From Buxus sempervirens (Eukaryota; Streptophyta; Magnoliopsida; Buxales; Buxaceae): DNA of 64,000 nucleotides. The translations under genes and the position numbers were made by a program. Shown piece by piece: positions 36,120-48,674 of this stretch. The notes below the pieces were generated by a model, which was not told where the DNA came from, did not search any database, and was given only the letters and a program-made list of their open reading frames with translations. The stretch is taken from assembly GCA_947561395.2 (NCBI GenBank), contig OX387182.1, positions 7,860,595 through 7,924,594 of the forward strand. The letters are read 5' to 3'. The stretch's first letter is position 1. Each line of letters begins with the position of its first letter.

Positions 36120-38768
36120 ACCTCTCAACCCAATTGGACCTTGGTCAGGGAATGAGTCAACATAGGGGGATATGAGCAGATTTAGGAAATACTTTTTGTC
36201 CAACCTTAGTGAGGTATGGAACTCTTGCAATTACGTGATATTGGGGGATCCTGTCACAAGGACGAGATAATTGCCTAAGGAAAGTGGAATTTAAGCGGTT
36301 CCCTGTGACCCTCCACTTACCTGGGGATCCACCCAGACATCGTATTGCATGTTGTTCTGTACTCTCACTATAAAAGAGACATTAAGGAACCCTTTATCAA
36401 CTCATCATCTGAGAATCACCCAAATAGACACAGCACCTTGCCCCACTGCACACACAAGCACTTCACTACACCGTGAATGATCTTTTAACTGCATGGGGTG
36501 ACATGCACGAGGGGGTCTGCATGAATGATCCGCTTTGAATAATTTGATGAAATGCTACTCTTCCTCAGCAAAACCTAGATCTCTCTAGCAGCCACCCTTC
36601 TCAAACGATGAACTTACTTTTGGGATGGTATTAGCTCTACGCTCCCGTGGCTTGCCGGGGAAAGCAGGGTAAACCCATCTCCCCAGGTTTCTGGATTCCT
36701 TAGCACCACTGGCTTCATGCTGTGGTACGCGAGGGTCTAGTACTTGGCTCAGACCCTTGTAGACGAATGTCTCGGGCTGGGTACCCTTTCCCCACCTATT
36801 GTTTCTGATAAACCACGGCTTTGTGGATACAGCATGGATACGGATGTGGATGTGAATATTGGAAAATAAAATCAATTTAAAATCCAAGAGTCCATCAGGG
36901 GCAAATACCCCCGTTCTTTTGCATTGAATTGAGTGAACCCTAGATCTTGGGCTGCCTTAGCCCTAATTTAGGAAGCCAACCAAATTCTGATCAGGGGAAC
37001 CACCCCAGATCCATACATTAAGTCCTGTGAACCATGGGCCTTGACCCATTGAGTCCGCAGGGAGCACTCTGAGTCCAGGTCGGCCTTTTGAGCAGATGAA
37101 AGCCAATCCGGCAGAAATAGGCCAGATCAGAACAGGGGCATAAAACCCTAGATCCAGGATTCCAGCCTACCTGACTTGAAGAAAATTTGTATCCTTCTTT
37201 TGGGTTCCCAAAAGCCCTTAAGATGAAATTTTTCAGATTTTGAATATCATGTAATTTTAGCCCTTTTCGGCAAATTATTAATTCTTTTGGTCTGACACCT
37301 GAAAGCAAAGACAGACGAAAGAACAGAAAAAAGAAGGCTGATCTAGACTCAGATGTGCTTCCATACAAAAGTATGTCTAGAAGTCGTGCCTCGAGGGGCA
37401 CCAACCTTTTTAGGACTATGCACACACTTTTTAATTATGCAGAATGGTAATGTTGGTTCTAATTTTGTGTACGCATCTTCATGCATCAAGTGCACACACT
37501 TCAAAATCATCTGCATAAGCATGCCTGATTAACTCATTTCAAAAAAAACAAAAACAAAAAAAACAAAAAAAAAAAACTTCAAAAATTTAAATTGCCTCTA
37601 AGTGTACATTAAATTTGCCTTAGGGCGAAAAATGGTTTCAATCCCCTGTGCATAAACCAAGTTTCAATTGGTTGTGAAACAGCCCAAAATAAGGAAGTAA
37701 AAAAAAAAAAAGAGTCAAGGAAAAAGTCTGATTTTTGCCGATGGCCATCGGACCAAAAAAAAAGAAGAGAGAGTCAGCCAATTGGGAAATCAACTCTTGC
37801 AGTTTCCCAGATTCTGATGGAAATCAATACTTTGTGTTCCTACCATCCTAAATCCCTTATCATTCCTTGGAATTCTCCAAACTGATCCTTTGGAAATCAA
37901 CGCTCCGCATTTCCGAAATCAAAATCGGCTCCTGTGTTTTCTAAACCCAGAGATTATTTCCTTACCTCCGAAGTGGCGGTCAACCTCCGAAGTGACGGTT
38001 GAGGGAAATCATTTTCAGAAATCTTCTTTCCTTACCTCCGAAGTGGCGGTCAACCTCCGAAGTGGCGGTTGAGGGAAACCATTTTCAGAAATCTCCTTTC
38101 CTTACCTCCGAAGTGGCGGTCAACCTCCGAAGTGGCGGTTGAGGGAAACCATTTTCAGAAATCTCCTTTCCTTACCTCCGAAGTGGCGGTCAACCTCCGA
38201 AGTGACGGTTGAGGGAAATCATTTTCAGAAATCTTCTTTCCTTACCTCCGAAGTGGCGGTCAACCTCCGAAGTGGCGGTTGAGGGAAACCATTTTCAGAA
38301 ATCTTCTTTCCTTACCTCCGAAGTGGCGGTCAACCTCCGAAGTTGCGGTTGAAGGAAACCTTGTCCAAGGATTATTTCCTTACCTCCTAAGTGGCAGTCA
38401 ACCTCTGAAGTAGCAGTTGAAGGAAATAATTTCCAAAAATCTTCTTTCCTTACCTCCGAAGTGGCGGTAAAAAGGAGATTATTCTCAGGGACTCTCCCCT
38501 TGTCTCCGAATGGCGGCTAAAAAGAGATCAAATTATCCTCCTTGGTTGTTGAATAAAAGTTTCAAAACGAAAAAGAAAAAAAATCATCAATTAAGTGAAA
38601 ATCAATCAAATCAAAAAGTCATGAATAATCTGCATTGGCATGCATCAACCTGCATTATGTTTTGATATAATATGAATTCTATATACTAATTTATATCTTT
38701 TTGTTGAAGTAGGTACCAAGATTGCGTATCGCAGCCCGTACCTCCTACGTTCAAGAAGAAAACTCCAA
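36120..38768 (+). other. Element D leader
   Basis: No gene seen. Contains A-rich runs near 37540-37580 and a 70-bp minisatellite (37958-38530). Confidence 0.6.
37958..38530 (+). repeat. 70-bp minisatellite in element D leader
   Basis: About six good 70-bp units (starts 37958, 38028, 38098, 38168, 38238, 38308), then degenerate ones. Each unit holds two copies of CCTCCGAAGTGGCGGT, so there is an inner repeat of about 19 bp. Confidence 0.93.
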
Positions 38769-40370
38769 ATGGATCCTACTGAAGGACTTGAACAAGCACT
38801 CCCTCCACCTCCTCAGGAGCAAGAAAAGCTGGAAGATCATCCAGTGATCACAGGAATTAACCAGCAAATGGCTCACATGACGGCCATGATGGCAAACATG
38901 ATGCAGAGAATGGAAAGGCTGCAAGTACCTCCCCAGTTTGCACAACCGCAGCAGCAGTTGCCAATACCTCCACAACAGCCGGTACCTCCCCAGGAGCCAC
39001 AAGTACCGCCACCACAGCACTTGGCTCCTCAACCTTTACCAGTCATGCCAGAGCAGCCACCGCCTGCTATTCCACAGATGAATTTGCAACCACCAGAAGA
39101 ACCAGTTCCTCAACCACTACCTGTCCAAGCAGAGCAACAGCTAAGAATTCCAGCAGCCCCTGCCATGCCACAGGAAATGGGGCATGAAATAGAAGATTGG
39201 TATCGGGCACAAGAATCGATGCAAGCCGATGTGCAGGCCTTAAAAGAACATGTACGGAATGCAAACCGAAGTTCTGTGCCAAAAGAAGCCTCACTGGATA
39301 GGCTAGGGTTCTTCCTTGATTTACAGCTTCCACCAAAGTTTAAATGTCCAGATCTCGTAAAATTTGATGGAAGTGGTGATCCGCTGTTACATCTCAGAGC
39401 GTACTATGGAGACATGTGCCAGTATGCGTATGATGAGAGGATCATTATCCAATTCTTCCAACGCTCACTGACGGGATCAGCACAAAAATGGTTCGCTAGT
39501 CTAGACAGGAGTCGAATCAGGACTTGGGATGACTTGGCAAGCACTTTCCTAGAGCACTTCAAGTTCAACACCGAAGTCTTGCCCACTCGGATGGAACTAC
39601 AAAAGATGGTCAAGAAAAGCACGGAGTCCATCCGCGAGTATGCCAAGAGGTGGCGAGAGATGGCTGCGATGGTTCAGCCACCCATGCTGGAAAAAGAGAT
39701 GGTAACCCTATTCATCTCAACACTAGGACAGCCATACTATACACTGCTACTGGGACAGTTTGCTGCGAGTTTCGCAGACCTGGTGGTTGTGGCAGACAGG
39801 ATAGAAGATGGAGTTAAGTCTGGTAGAGTTACAGGATTTCCTGAGCAGAGAAGAGGCCCTGTTAGTGGGAGAGGTCCGGAAAAGAAGAAAGAGGACGAGA
39901 ATGTTAACTACGTCCAGCAAAGCAGACCTTACCACTTTTCAGCACCTAATAACCAGAACCCTGGACAGGAGACACAAGCTGCAAGAAGGCCTAGGTTGAC
40001 CAGAGAGGAACACCAAGCAAGAATGACCAGAGTGTTTACTCCTCTCCCTTACTCAGTATCAGAATTGCTACCAACCTTGTTGAAAAAGGGATATTTGCAG
40101 AAAAAGGAGCCAACCCACCAGCCGACTAATAGTCGCAATTACAATCCTAATGTGCACTGCGAATATCATATGGGAGCTCCTGGTCATCATACGAACTATT
40201 GCTGGGATTTGAGGCATGATATACAAGATTTGATCAACAATAAGCAAATTTCCGTCGATCCCCCAGCAACAACTCCTCCAGTAGGGGTCCAGACTAATCC
40301 TCTTCCAGACCATAACAAGGCATCTACTAGTGGGCCAGTAAACCTTGTGAGCAATTGTGATAAAAGCTAG
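38769..40370 (+). CDS. Element D Gag
   Basis: 533 residues in one frame. N-terminal Met/Gln/Pro-rich region (residues ~30-150), then the gag core (about 175-370) with SAQKWFASLDRSRIRTW, FLEHFKFNTE and IREYAKRWREMAAM, and a zinc-knuckle variant CEYHMGAPGHHTNYC near residue 465. Clearly related to C's Gag but diverged over its whole length. It would build the particle that packages D's RNA, with enzymes supplied in trans. Looks whole. Confidence 0.92.
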   Translation: MDPTEGLEQALPPPPQEQEKLEDHPVITGINQQMAHMTAMMANMMQRMERLQVPPQFAQPQQQLPIPPQQPVPPQEPQVPPPQHLAPQPLPVMPEQPPPAIPQMNLQPPEEPVPQPLPVQAEQQLRIPAAPAMPQEMGHEIEDWYRAQESMQADVQALKEHVRNANRSSVPKEASLDRLGFFLDLQLPPKFKCPDLVKFDGSGDPLLHLRAYYGDMCQYAYDERIIIQFFQRSLTGSAQKWFASLDRSRIRTWDDLASTFLEHFKFNTEVLPTRMELQKMVKKSTESIREYAKRWREMAAMVQPPMLEKEMVTLFISTLGQPYYTLLLGQFAASFADLVVVADRIEDGVKSGRVTGFPEQRRGPVSGRGPEKKKEDENVNYVQQSRPYHFSAPNNQNPGQETQAARRPRLTREEHQARMTRVFTPLPYSVSELLPTLLKKGYLQKKEPTHQPTNSRNYNPNVHCEYHMGAPGHHTNYCWDLRHDIQDLINNKQISVDPPATTPPVGVQTNPLPDHNKASTSGPVNLVSNCDKS

Positions 40371-40388
40371 GGGCAATTTAACCCGTCA

Positions 40389-41009
40389 GTGCTGATTGGA
40401 CAGCCAGGTCAGAAAGTAGGGGTGTATCTCAGGGAGGGAACCAAATCATTGGCTGCGGTTGGAGACATGCCCTCTACTCCCATTAAGGAATCTAAGACTG
40501 AAAAGGGCTTGGATGCCTACATCTGTGCACTTGAGGATGATCCTCAAAGTAGTGAAGAGGTCACAGGACCACAAGGCCAAAACAACTGTGGATGGATCAG
40601 TGATTCGCCATCGCCTCTAGCCAAAGAAGGAGCGAGTAGCTCTGTAGGATTCTGGTATCAAGGCAGGTTACCTGCCCAAGATTCATCAGTGGATAGCTCG
40701 AGGGTACCCCCTCAAAGGAATACTGAAGGGCCTCCTGACTTAGAAGGAGTGCCACCATCTACTCCTGAGCTCAGGAATCTGCCTGACCCATATGAAAGCC
40801 AGGGTGAGGATTCAGATGATACTTCATCAGAGAAGGAGGATCCGGATGAAGACATGGAAGATGTAGCAGCGCCAGATGAAAGTGATCCAGACGAATCCGT
40901 CAATATGATCACGATTGGTGGAACTGAACCGGAGGAGGTGGTTGAAGTCAAGACACCGCTCAGGAACTGGAGTGCTGTGCCCGTTGCGATCCGCAAGGCC
41001 AACCTTTGA
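40389..41009 (+). CDS. Element D acidic frame after gag
   Basis: 206 codons, strongly acidic in the second half (EDSDDTSSEKEDPDEDME), with no recognised domain. It follows gag closely. May be a remnant of the Gag-protease linker or a chance extension; function unknown. Confidence 0.4.
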   Translation: MLIGQPGQKVGVYLREGTKSLAAVGDMPSTPIKESKTEKGLDAYICALEDDPQSSEEVTGPQGQNNCGWISDSPSPLAKEGASSSVGFWYQGRLPAQDSSVDSSRVPPQRNTEGPPDLEGVPPSTPELRNLPDPYESQGEDSDDTSSEKEDPDEDMEDVAAPDESDPDESVNMITIGGTEPEEVVEVKTPLRNWSAVPVAIRKANL

Positions 41010-43544
41010 AGGGAAGTTTAATTTACTTTAATGCTTTTTGACGTAAATACCTTTTAATTCTGCATAATAAATGAATAAGAAAAAAAATGTGTAAGTGTTT
41101 GGTCAGTGATGACATTGTTCTGAGACCATACCTTTTGGCAGGACCATGATCATGGAAAAATGCCAAGTAGCTCAAAGGTATTTTCAGCTGGGTGCAGGAT
41201 ACTGTCCCATGAGAACCTTGACTGAGCCAAAGGCAGTCATTTCCTGATCTATGCTCTGATTTTTCTCCCAAACCCATCCTTGCACTGGGGCAGAATAACC
41301 CTGGAGAGGAAAGAGAGAAAAAAGAGAGAAAATGTCTAAACCAGCTAAGGGCCGAGACCGACTTGAGCAATTATGTCTTTGAGAAAGGATGAGAGGCCAT
41401 CCTTCATCCATCCTGAATTTTAAGAATCGCTAGTCAAACACTTTGAGCCTGATCGTATTATTCAAATACCTGTGTTGGGTCTAGCCACCCCACACTGGGG
41501 CAAAGCTAAAAAGGAAATAAAAAGGAGGAATTGATTCCTGAATGAATTTGCATGAAACAATCCAATCAAGTTGTCACAACTTCTGTAGAATGATGAAAGG
41601 CCATCTTTGATTTGCATCCCAAATTTCCCTAAATCATACCCTTAGTCAAACCCCTTGAGCCTAACAATTTTCTTTCTTAACCCACTGAGTCAGATACCCC
41701 GAATATGGTACTGGACAAAGAAGAAATGAGGCAAGTATGCAAAAGTAAAGAAAAAAAAAAGAAAAAAAAAAGGAAAAATCATAATGCACACTGGGGCAGG
41801 CCAAGCAAATCAAAAAGCAAGAATCGGCCCCCAGGCAAAAGAAAAATAAAGGAAAAAGCAAAAGGCCTCAAAAGAAAAGAAAAGAAAGTGGAACAGACAT
41901 TGTTAAAGTCCAAACAATCAAGAAAAGGGTAGAACATGACTCAACCCATTTATAAAAAAAAAACTTTGAGCCGTATTCCCTTTCTCTCATAAACCAAGAC
42001 CTCGGCCTTCATTTTGTCCCAACAGAATGTCTTTTCTGATTACAGAAGAAGTGACGATCAGACTTGTGCGGATTTGTGATGAAGGAATCTAAAAGAGGAA
42101 GAATGAGCTTCGGCCAGACACAAAGTAAAACCTGAAAATGAAAAGATTTTGAGCCTTGCCACCTTTCATTTCTCAGACTTAAAACCAAGCTGACGTTTCG
42201 TCCTAATTTCAAGACCTCTTTGATCTATGGGACATGATGTAAAAAGGTTGGCCAAAGATCCTCAAGCTGGAATAGACACTAACCCATGAAAGAACCCTCA
42301 ATTGCCAAATCCTGAAACTTCCCTCAAAAAGGAGAAAATGAGAGAAACCGAAACCTGGGAAAGGGGGAACAATCCTTGAAATACCCCTCAGCTTTTTAAC
42401 CCTTGTTGGCACAAGTCAAGAGTTTCATGGGAATACATGTCGAGCACACTGTCCCAAAACATTTCGAGCTAATAAGGCAAACTTCTGTGGTCATTGGTCT
42501 TGCCTTTTCTTTAAAGATCACTTGCATTAAAAAAAAAAAAAAGAGGACCTATTCTACTTATCTTCTTGATTTCAGATACCTCACCGCTTTGTGAGATCTT
42601 TGCAGGCCATCAAGAAACGCCTTGAAGCCAGAAAAAAGAACAAGCCAAGCAGAGGCAAAGGGGAATTGCAAAAAGATCTCTCGTCCCCAGCGGATTCTAT
42701 TTCCAATAAAGCTCCTTTAATCCCCACAGAGTGCCCATACTCAGCAGAAGCTCCTAACCAAGTGAAAGAAGCAAAATGCGGTAAAGGTTCCCACCAATCC
42801 CCAGTAGAGTCATTCCAAAGAACCTCTACCTTATCACGAGAGGAGCTGACAGAAGAACTCTTCCCCAAGCTGAGAAGGCTATGCCGTGAAAAAAGAGCAG
42901 TGAAGTTCTCAAGACTTGAAGAAGAAAGCAGAATAAAGAAGTTCTGGGCAAATTGGCCCTTTTGTAATTTTTGATTTACCACTTTTGTAAATAGAATAGG
43001 ACAGGTGTGTGAGGTTCTCCGGATGACAGACAGCAGCAAGGCAGCCTCCTCCCGACTCCTTCATTCCTAAACCACCATCATCAACCCTCATCTAGCCTCT
43101 AAGCTCTAAAAAAAAAAAACTCTAAATCTGCTGAAAGATAAAAGAAAGCCACAAATTGGAAATCACCTAAAAGCTTTAATGGAACAAATAAGAAGAAAAG
43201 AACATTGTTGAGCATCTTGCATCAATGCCGAAACAGGTTGGTGAGCTTAAGTCCAATTCTCAATTTACCTCTTCTTAATCAAAATCAAGAAATTGCTCCA
43301 AGAAACCCGCGAAGTGTGGGTGAGCAAGCTTCGAGATCCAGGTAGGAACCAATCAGGAGTTGCTCCGAGAAGCCCGCGAAGTGTGGGTGAGCAAGCTCCA
43401 AAAAACTTAGTGGAAACCGTTTCGTGTTTCCACTGCTTTGAAAATCAAGAGGACTTGAGCTCGTTGATCATGTCGACCGAAGTGCAAAGTGCAAAAATAA
43501 GGTTCTTTTTCTTCTTTGCCGTTCATCCCCAAGGTGACTCCGGC
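41010..43544 (+). other. Element D non-pol region
   Basis: No pol motifs found. 41940-42240 resembles the post-integrase spacer of A, B and C, as if the enzymes had been lost between gag and this spacer. A basic 127-codon frame at 42591-42974 has no recognised domain. A ~40-bp direct repeat (CCCGCGAAGTGTGGGTGAGC) occurs at about 43305 and 43374. Confidence 0.55.
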
Positions 43545-43556
43545 AAAGAGGGGCAG
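43545..43556 (+). other. Polypurine tract of element D
   Basis: AAAGAGGGGCAG, one base before the 3' LTR; identical to A, B and C. Confidence 0.8.
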
Positions 43557-43557
43557 C

Positions 43558-46032
43558 TGTAGACACCTGATTTTTGCCCCCCAAAAATGCAGAAAATGAA
43601 ATTTTAATTAAAAAGTCAAACCCTGAGGGGACCGAAATTTGACTTTTTGATCCAAAGAAAATTGGCCATCAAACTTCCCTTCATTGAAAAGAGCATTTCG
43701 ACACGGTTCTAACGCAACTGAGTTTGCCAGAATCGGGGTCCGGATGAGGAGGTTGTGAGCAGGTCAAACTTTTGGGGAAGCGAAAGTTGACTTTTTGCTC
43801 GACCCCAATTCAGCTGCCAAACTTAATCCCAGTGGATAGTGTGTTCCGAGCTGATTCCAACGACACCAAATTTACTGAAATCGGACATCGGACGGAAAAG
43901 TTATGGGCAGTTGAAATTTCAAAGAAAGCTGCCCATGTGGCAAAACAGCAGCAAAACGCAGAATAAATGAGTTAAATAAATAAAATAATCATTTAATAAA
44001 CATATCTTTATTTTTTAATAATATTTTAATAAAAGAATCTCGTTTTTATAATAAAATAATCAAAAAATCGGATAAAAATCTTTAAATAAACCAAATTGAA
44101 TAAAGGTTTGAAATCCAAACATTTTAAAAACGTGCTGGACCGTATTTGAAGTACGGGCGAGGCATGCCCGTACTTCAACTACGGGCAAGCTTCTAGAAGA
44201 GGACGCGTGGCGGGACACGCGTCCCGTACGGAAGAATCTGCGATAATTGCAAATATTCGTTTTTCGCCCGTATTTGAATTACGGGCAAGGCACGCCCGTA
44301 CTTGAAGCACGGGCAAGGCATGCCCGTAGTTCAAATACGGGCACGAAAATTTTGCCTATAAATAGAGAGGCCACCCCCCTCATTTGAGAAAAGCCTTCTT
44401 CCTGGCCGAAACCCTCTTCTTCCAGGAGCTCTCCATACCCAAAACCCTGTCCAAATTCCACCATCCCAAAACCTAAACCTCTTTTAATCCCCAAATTACC
44501 CCTATACTCCTAAATTACCCCAAAACCATGCTCAAATCTCCTTCAATTTGGTCTTGAACCCATCCACCTTAACCAAACTCTTCCCAATTCTTCCCCGCAA
44601 AATTTGGAGGACGCGGAAGCGCTGCTCAAATCATCGGAGAACCATAACACCAACCAAACAAACAGTTATATTGTAAGTATGTTCTTACCTTAAATTAAAT
44701 GAATTTTGATTTTATTTTCTCTTCCTCACTACTTCTTTTCGTTTTTATGTTATTTCTAACATTGTCTTGAGTGTTGCATGTGATGGGGAATTGCATCTAA
44801 AAGTAATTGTTCCTATGCAAGAAAAAAAAAGGTGATAACAAAAGGGTTATCAAAAGGTTTCAAAAATGGAAATTTGACCCCATTTGATCACCATTATGAG
44901 AAGGAGATTGAAGTTATTTTTGAACATATGATGTCCCCTGTAAATCACCTCTTTCCCATTCCTAAAAGTTGATGATCAATAACTAAGAAGGGGACTTGCT
45001 TGATCAAAGAACAAAAAGAGGGAAAAGATGGTCATTTGAACTAAAAGAAGGAAATGCAATATACTGAAGGAGCTGGAACCATCCTGGAAGTTGCAGAAAG
45101 CTCCTAAGAAGGCTACGGGATTGATCCCGAAAAGAATCGGCTGCAAAAATGCAAAACAAGCCGCGCCCGTAAACTCAGGTCGGTCCGGGCGGAACCGTAT
45201 TTTCTTCACGGGCGAGGAAGACCGTAATTCATCCACGGGCAAGGTGGACCGTATAGAAAATACGGTCCAATATGAATGTAACTTAAAAAATGTAATTTTT
45301 TCGGTCCGATTGGACTTGATCCGGCCTAAACCGGCCTGAACCGACCCCTTTAACAGCTTGGGCTGTCTTAAGCCCATTTTTGGACTTTGGGCCTAGATGG
45401 GCCCACCAAGGCACCTTGGGCCCACTTGTGGGGCCCACTTTTGACCGGCCCAAACCGGGCCCGTTTTCAATAAACGGGCCCAAGGCCACTTGATTCGGGC
45501 TAACGGACCAAATCCAAGCCCATCAAGCCCAAATAAAAGTGTAAATAAATAAAATTTAAATAACCAAAAAAAGGGTTACCCAATAACCCTACTGGGCCCA
45601 AGGCCCAACCATGGCAGCCCACGGGTCTTCCAACGGGACCCGGATCCGACCCACTTCATTAACTTAATGAAAAGATAAAATCAAATAAAAGGGGACCCAC
45701 ACCATCAACGGTCTCCACGAGACCAAATAAGTGTGCATGTTGGCTTAGGAATTGGGTGAAAACTAAGTTGACTCAGACCAAGGAGACCCACGGGACCTGT
45801 CAATCGACGGGGCGGGCTAGGGTGTCTTCGGGCTTCCCTAGACGTAATCGAGAACTTGCTCAGAACTCTAATAAGCCGCAGACCAGAATAATTAGGCCCG
45901 AATAGGTGCCCCTTTTGTGTCTGCCTGCACCTCTCAGGCAGTGGCGACTCCAAACCAAATTAGTCTCGAGGCGAGCATCACTTCTTCATGCACCTCGTCG
46001 TGCGGCCCGAAATCGGAATGGGGGTGCGCACA
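43558..46032 (+). repeat. 3' LTR of element D
   Basis: 2475 bp, nearly identical to 33625-36099 (about nine differences seen), and followed by the ACATG duplication. Confidence 0.95.
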
Positions 46033-48674
46033 ACATGATCCATAAGGAGATGGAGGTCTACGTGGACGATATGATCGCCAAATCATGCAAAGAGGAGGAC
46101 CACTTGATCAACCTGAAGAAAGTGTTTGATCGGCTCAGGAAGTACAGTCTACGGCTTAACCCGGCTCAGTCTGTCTTTGGGGCTACATCAGGGAAATTAC
46201 TGGGGTTTATAGTGAGCCGAAGAGGAATTGAAATTGACCCGGCTAAGGCCAAGGCCATAATTGAAATGCCAGCACCTAGAACTGAGAAGGAGGTCAGGGG
46301 TTTTCTTGGAAGGATTCAATACATAAGCCGGTTCATAGCACAGCTCACTGCTATCTGTGAACCAATTTTCAAACTTTTGAGGAAAGATAACCCGACGGTC
46401 TGGAATGAGGACTGCCAGCAGGCATTTGACACAATAAAGAGGTATTTGCTGAACCCACCTGTGCTAGTGCCACCAACTCCAGGAAGACCGCTGATCCTGT
46501 ACTTGTCAGTGTTGGAAACGTCGATGGGATGTGTCTTGGGGCAGCATGATGAGACTGGTAGAAAAGAAAGGGCAATTTACTATCTAAGTAAAAAATTCAC
46601 AGAATATGAAGCCAAATACTCACCATTGGAAAAGACTTGCTGTGCTCTAGTGTGGGCCACTCAGAGGCTAAGGCATTATTTCCTTAGTCACTCCACACTG
46701 TTGATATCCCGGATGGACCCGCTGAAATATTTATTTGAGAAACCAGCACTGACTGGCAGGACGGCAAAGTGGCAACTGCTACTGTCCGAGTTTGACCTCA
46801 CATACATCACCCAGAAGGCGATCAAGGGTCAAGCCATAGCTGATCACCTGGCTGCACATCCTCTGCCAGAATATCAACCCTTGAAGACCAACTTCCCAGA
46901 TGAGGCAATTCTGTACACTGAAGAGGAGGACAGTGAGGGTTCTTGGCAGATGTTCTTTGATGGGGCCGCCAATATGAATGGGAACGGAATAGGGGCAGTC
47001 TTGGTTAAACCAGATGGTTCACATATCCCAATTGCAGTAAAGCTGAGATTCCAGTGCACCAATAACATAGCAGAATATGAAGCATGCATAATCGGATTGC
47101 AAGCAGCCATGGATCATGGAGTAGAGGAACTTGACATATACGGGGATTCGATTCTTATCATCTTCCAAACAACTGGTGAGTGGAAAACCAAGGATCACAA
47201 ATTGATTCCCTATCACCAGTATTTGGAAGAAATAAGCACAAATTTCACTCGAATTTCCTTCAACTATATGCCAAGGGCCAAGAATCAGTTTGCAGACGCC
47301 CTAGCGACCTTGGCTTCAATGGTCAGCATATCAGAAGGAATAGACATCAGACCACTGGAAATTGAGGTCCGAGATGAACCAGCTTACTGTCTCGTTCTAG
47401 AGGGAGCACCAGAAGAAGAAGCACCATGGTTTCAAGATATCAAGAATTTCTTGAATAATCGGAGTCTGCCAGAGAATGCCACTGCTACTGAGAAGAGGAC
47501 AATACAGAGATTGGCTGGTCAATTTCTACTAAGTGGTGGACATGTGTACAAGAGGTCGCATAACGATATTCTGCTAAGATGTGTTGCCAAGGCTGAATCA
47601 GAAAGGCTGATCGAGACCGTACATGGAGGAGTCTGCGGGCCCCATATGAGTGGGCACATGTTGGCAAAGAAGATCCTGAGGCTAGGATATTACTGGACGA
47701 CCATGGAGCACGATTGCTGTACACATGTCAGGAGGTGCCATCAATGCCAAATCTATGCAGATAACAAGCATGCACCCCCAGGTGAGCTGCACAACATGAC
47801 ATCACCCTGGCCCTTCTCTATGTGGGGCATAGATGTCATTGGCATGATTTCACCTAAGGCATCGAACGGACATAGATTCATCCTGGTGGCGATTGACTAT
47901 TTCACTAAGTGGGTGGAAGCAGCTTCATATGCGAATATCACAAGCAACCATGTTATGAAGTTTTTGGAGTACAATATCATTTGTCGCTATGGACTGCCAG
48001 GTGCCATAGTATCAGACAATGCTTCAAATATTAAGAACAAGGACATGAAGAAAATGTGTGAGCAGTTCCAGATCACCCACCATAAGTCAGCTCCGTACAG
48101 GCCAAAGATGAATGGGGCAGTAGAAGCAGCAAATAAAAATATAAAGAAAATTGTTCAGAAGATGGTAGTGAGCTACAAGGATTGGCATGAAATGCTGCCA
48201 CTTGCTCTACATGCCTACAGAATCTCGATCCGGACTTCAACTGGGGCAACCCCATAATCCCTAGTCTATGGAATGGAAGCAGTCTTGCCAGTGGAAGTAG
48301 AAATCCCATCACTCCGAGTGCTCATGGAAGCAGAACTAGAAGAAGCCGAATGGGTCCAGTCGAGACATGATCAACTCAACCTGATAGAAGAAAAGCGGTT
48401 GAAAGCGCTTTGCCATGGACAGTTGTACCAGAAGAGAATGGCTCGGGCTTACAATAAGAAAGTAAGGCCCAGAACTTTCCAAGAAGGAAACCTGGTGCTA
48501 AACAAAATTCTACCATTTTTGGAAGACCCTCGTGGTAAGTTCAAGCCCAATTGGGAAGGCCCATATGTCGTCAAGAAAGTCCTATCAGGGGGAGCACTCA
48601 TCTTAGCAGAAATGGATGGGTCAGATTTTCCTGAGCCCATTAACTCTGATGCGGTAAAAAGGTATTTCCCTTGA
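46033..48674 (+). pseudogene. Element C reverse transcriptase end, dual RNase H and integrase
   Basis: Resumes with the YVDDMIAKS catalytic motif just after D. Then the gypsy RNase H (GRPLILYLSV...YSPLEKTCCALVWA, ~46480-46860), a second RNase H (QMFFDGAANMNG...NNIAEYEACIIGL...FADALATLASM, ~46940-47320), and integrase with its zinc-binding Cys pair (CHQC), GIDVIG, VSDNAS and MNGAVEAANK. Two RNase H domains in tandem are a known mark of the Tat lineage. Fossil, with at least one break besides D. Confidence 0.92.

Larger units (their letters stand above)
33625..46032 (+). mobile_element. Element D: non-autonomous gag-only LTR element (TR-GAG type) nested in C
   Basis: 12,408 bp with 2475-bp LTRs that differ by about nine positions by eye (~0.4%), so a very recent insertion. 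It has the same primer site and polypurine tract as C and a diverged version of the Tat post-integrase spacer, but only a gag frame (38769-40370) and no recognisable protease, reverse transcriptase, RNase H or integrase. It would depend on proteins from a related element. By structure it looks whole for this type. Confidence 0.88.

Noticed and set aside
42591-42974. Basic 127-codon frame near the 3' end of D as a possible extra protein
   Set aside because: No domain recognised and no related frame in A, B or C; left only as part of the non-pol region.
45906-48257. A very long plus-strand frame starting before element C's pol resumes
   Set aside because: It starts inside D's 3' LTR and runs on into C's reverse transcriptase by chance of frame at the insertion junction; it is not a gene of its own.
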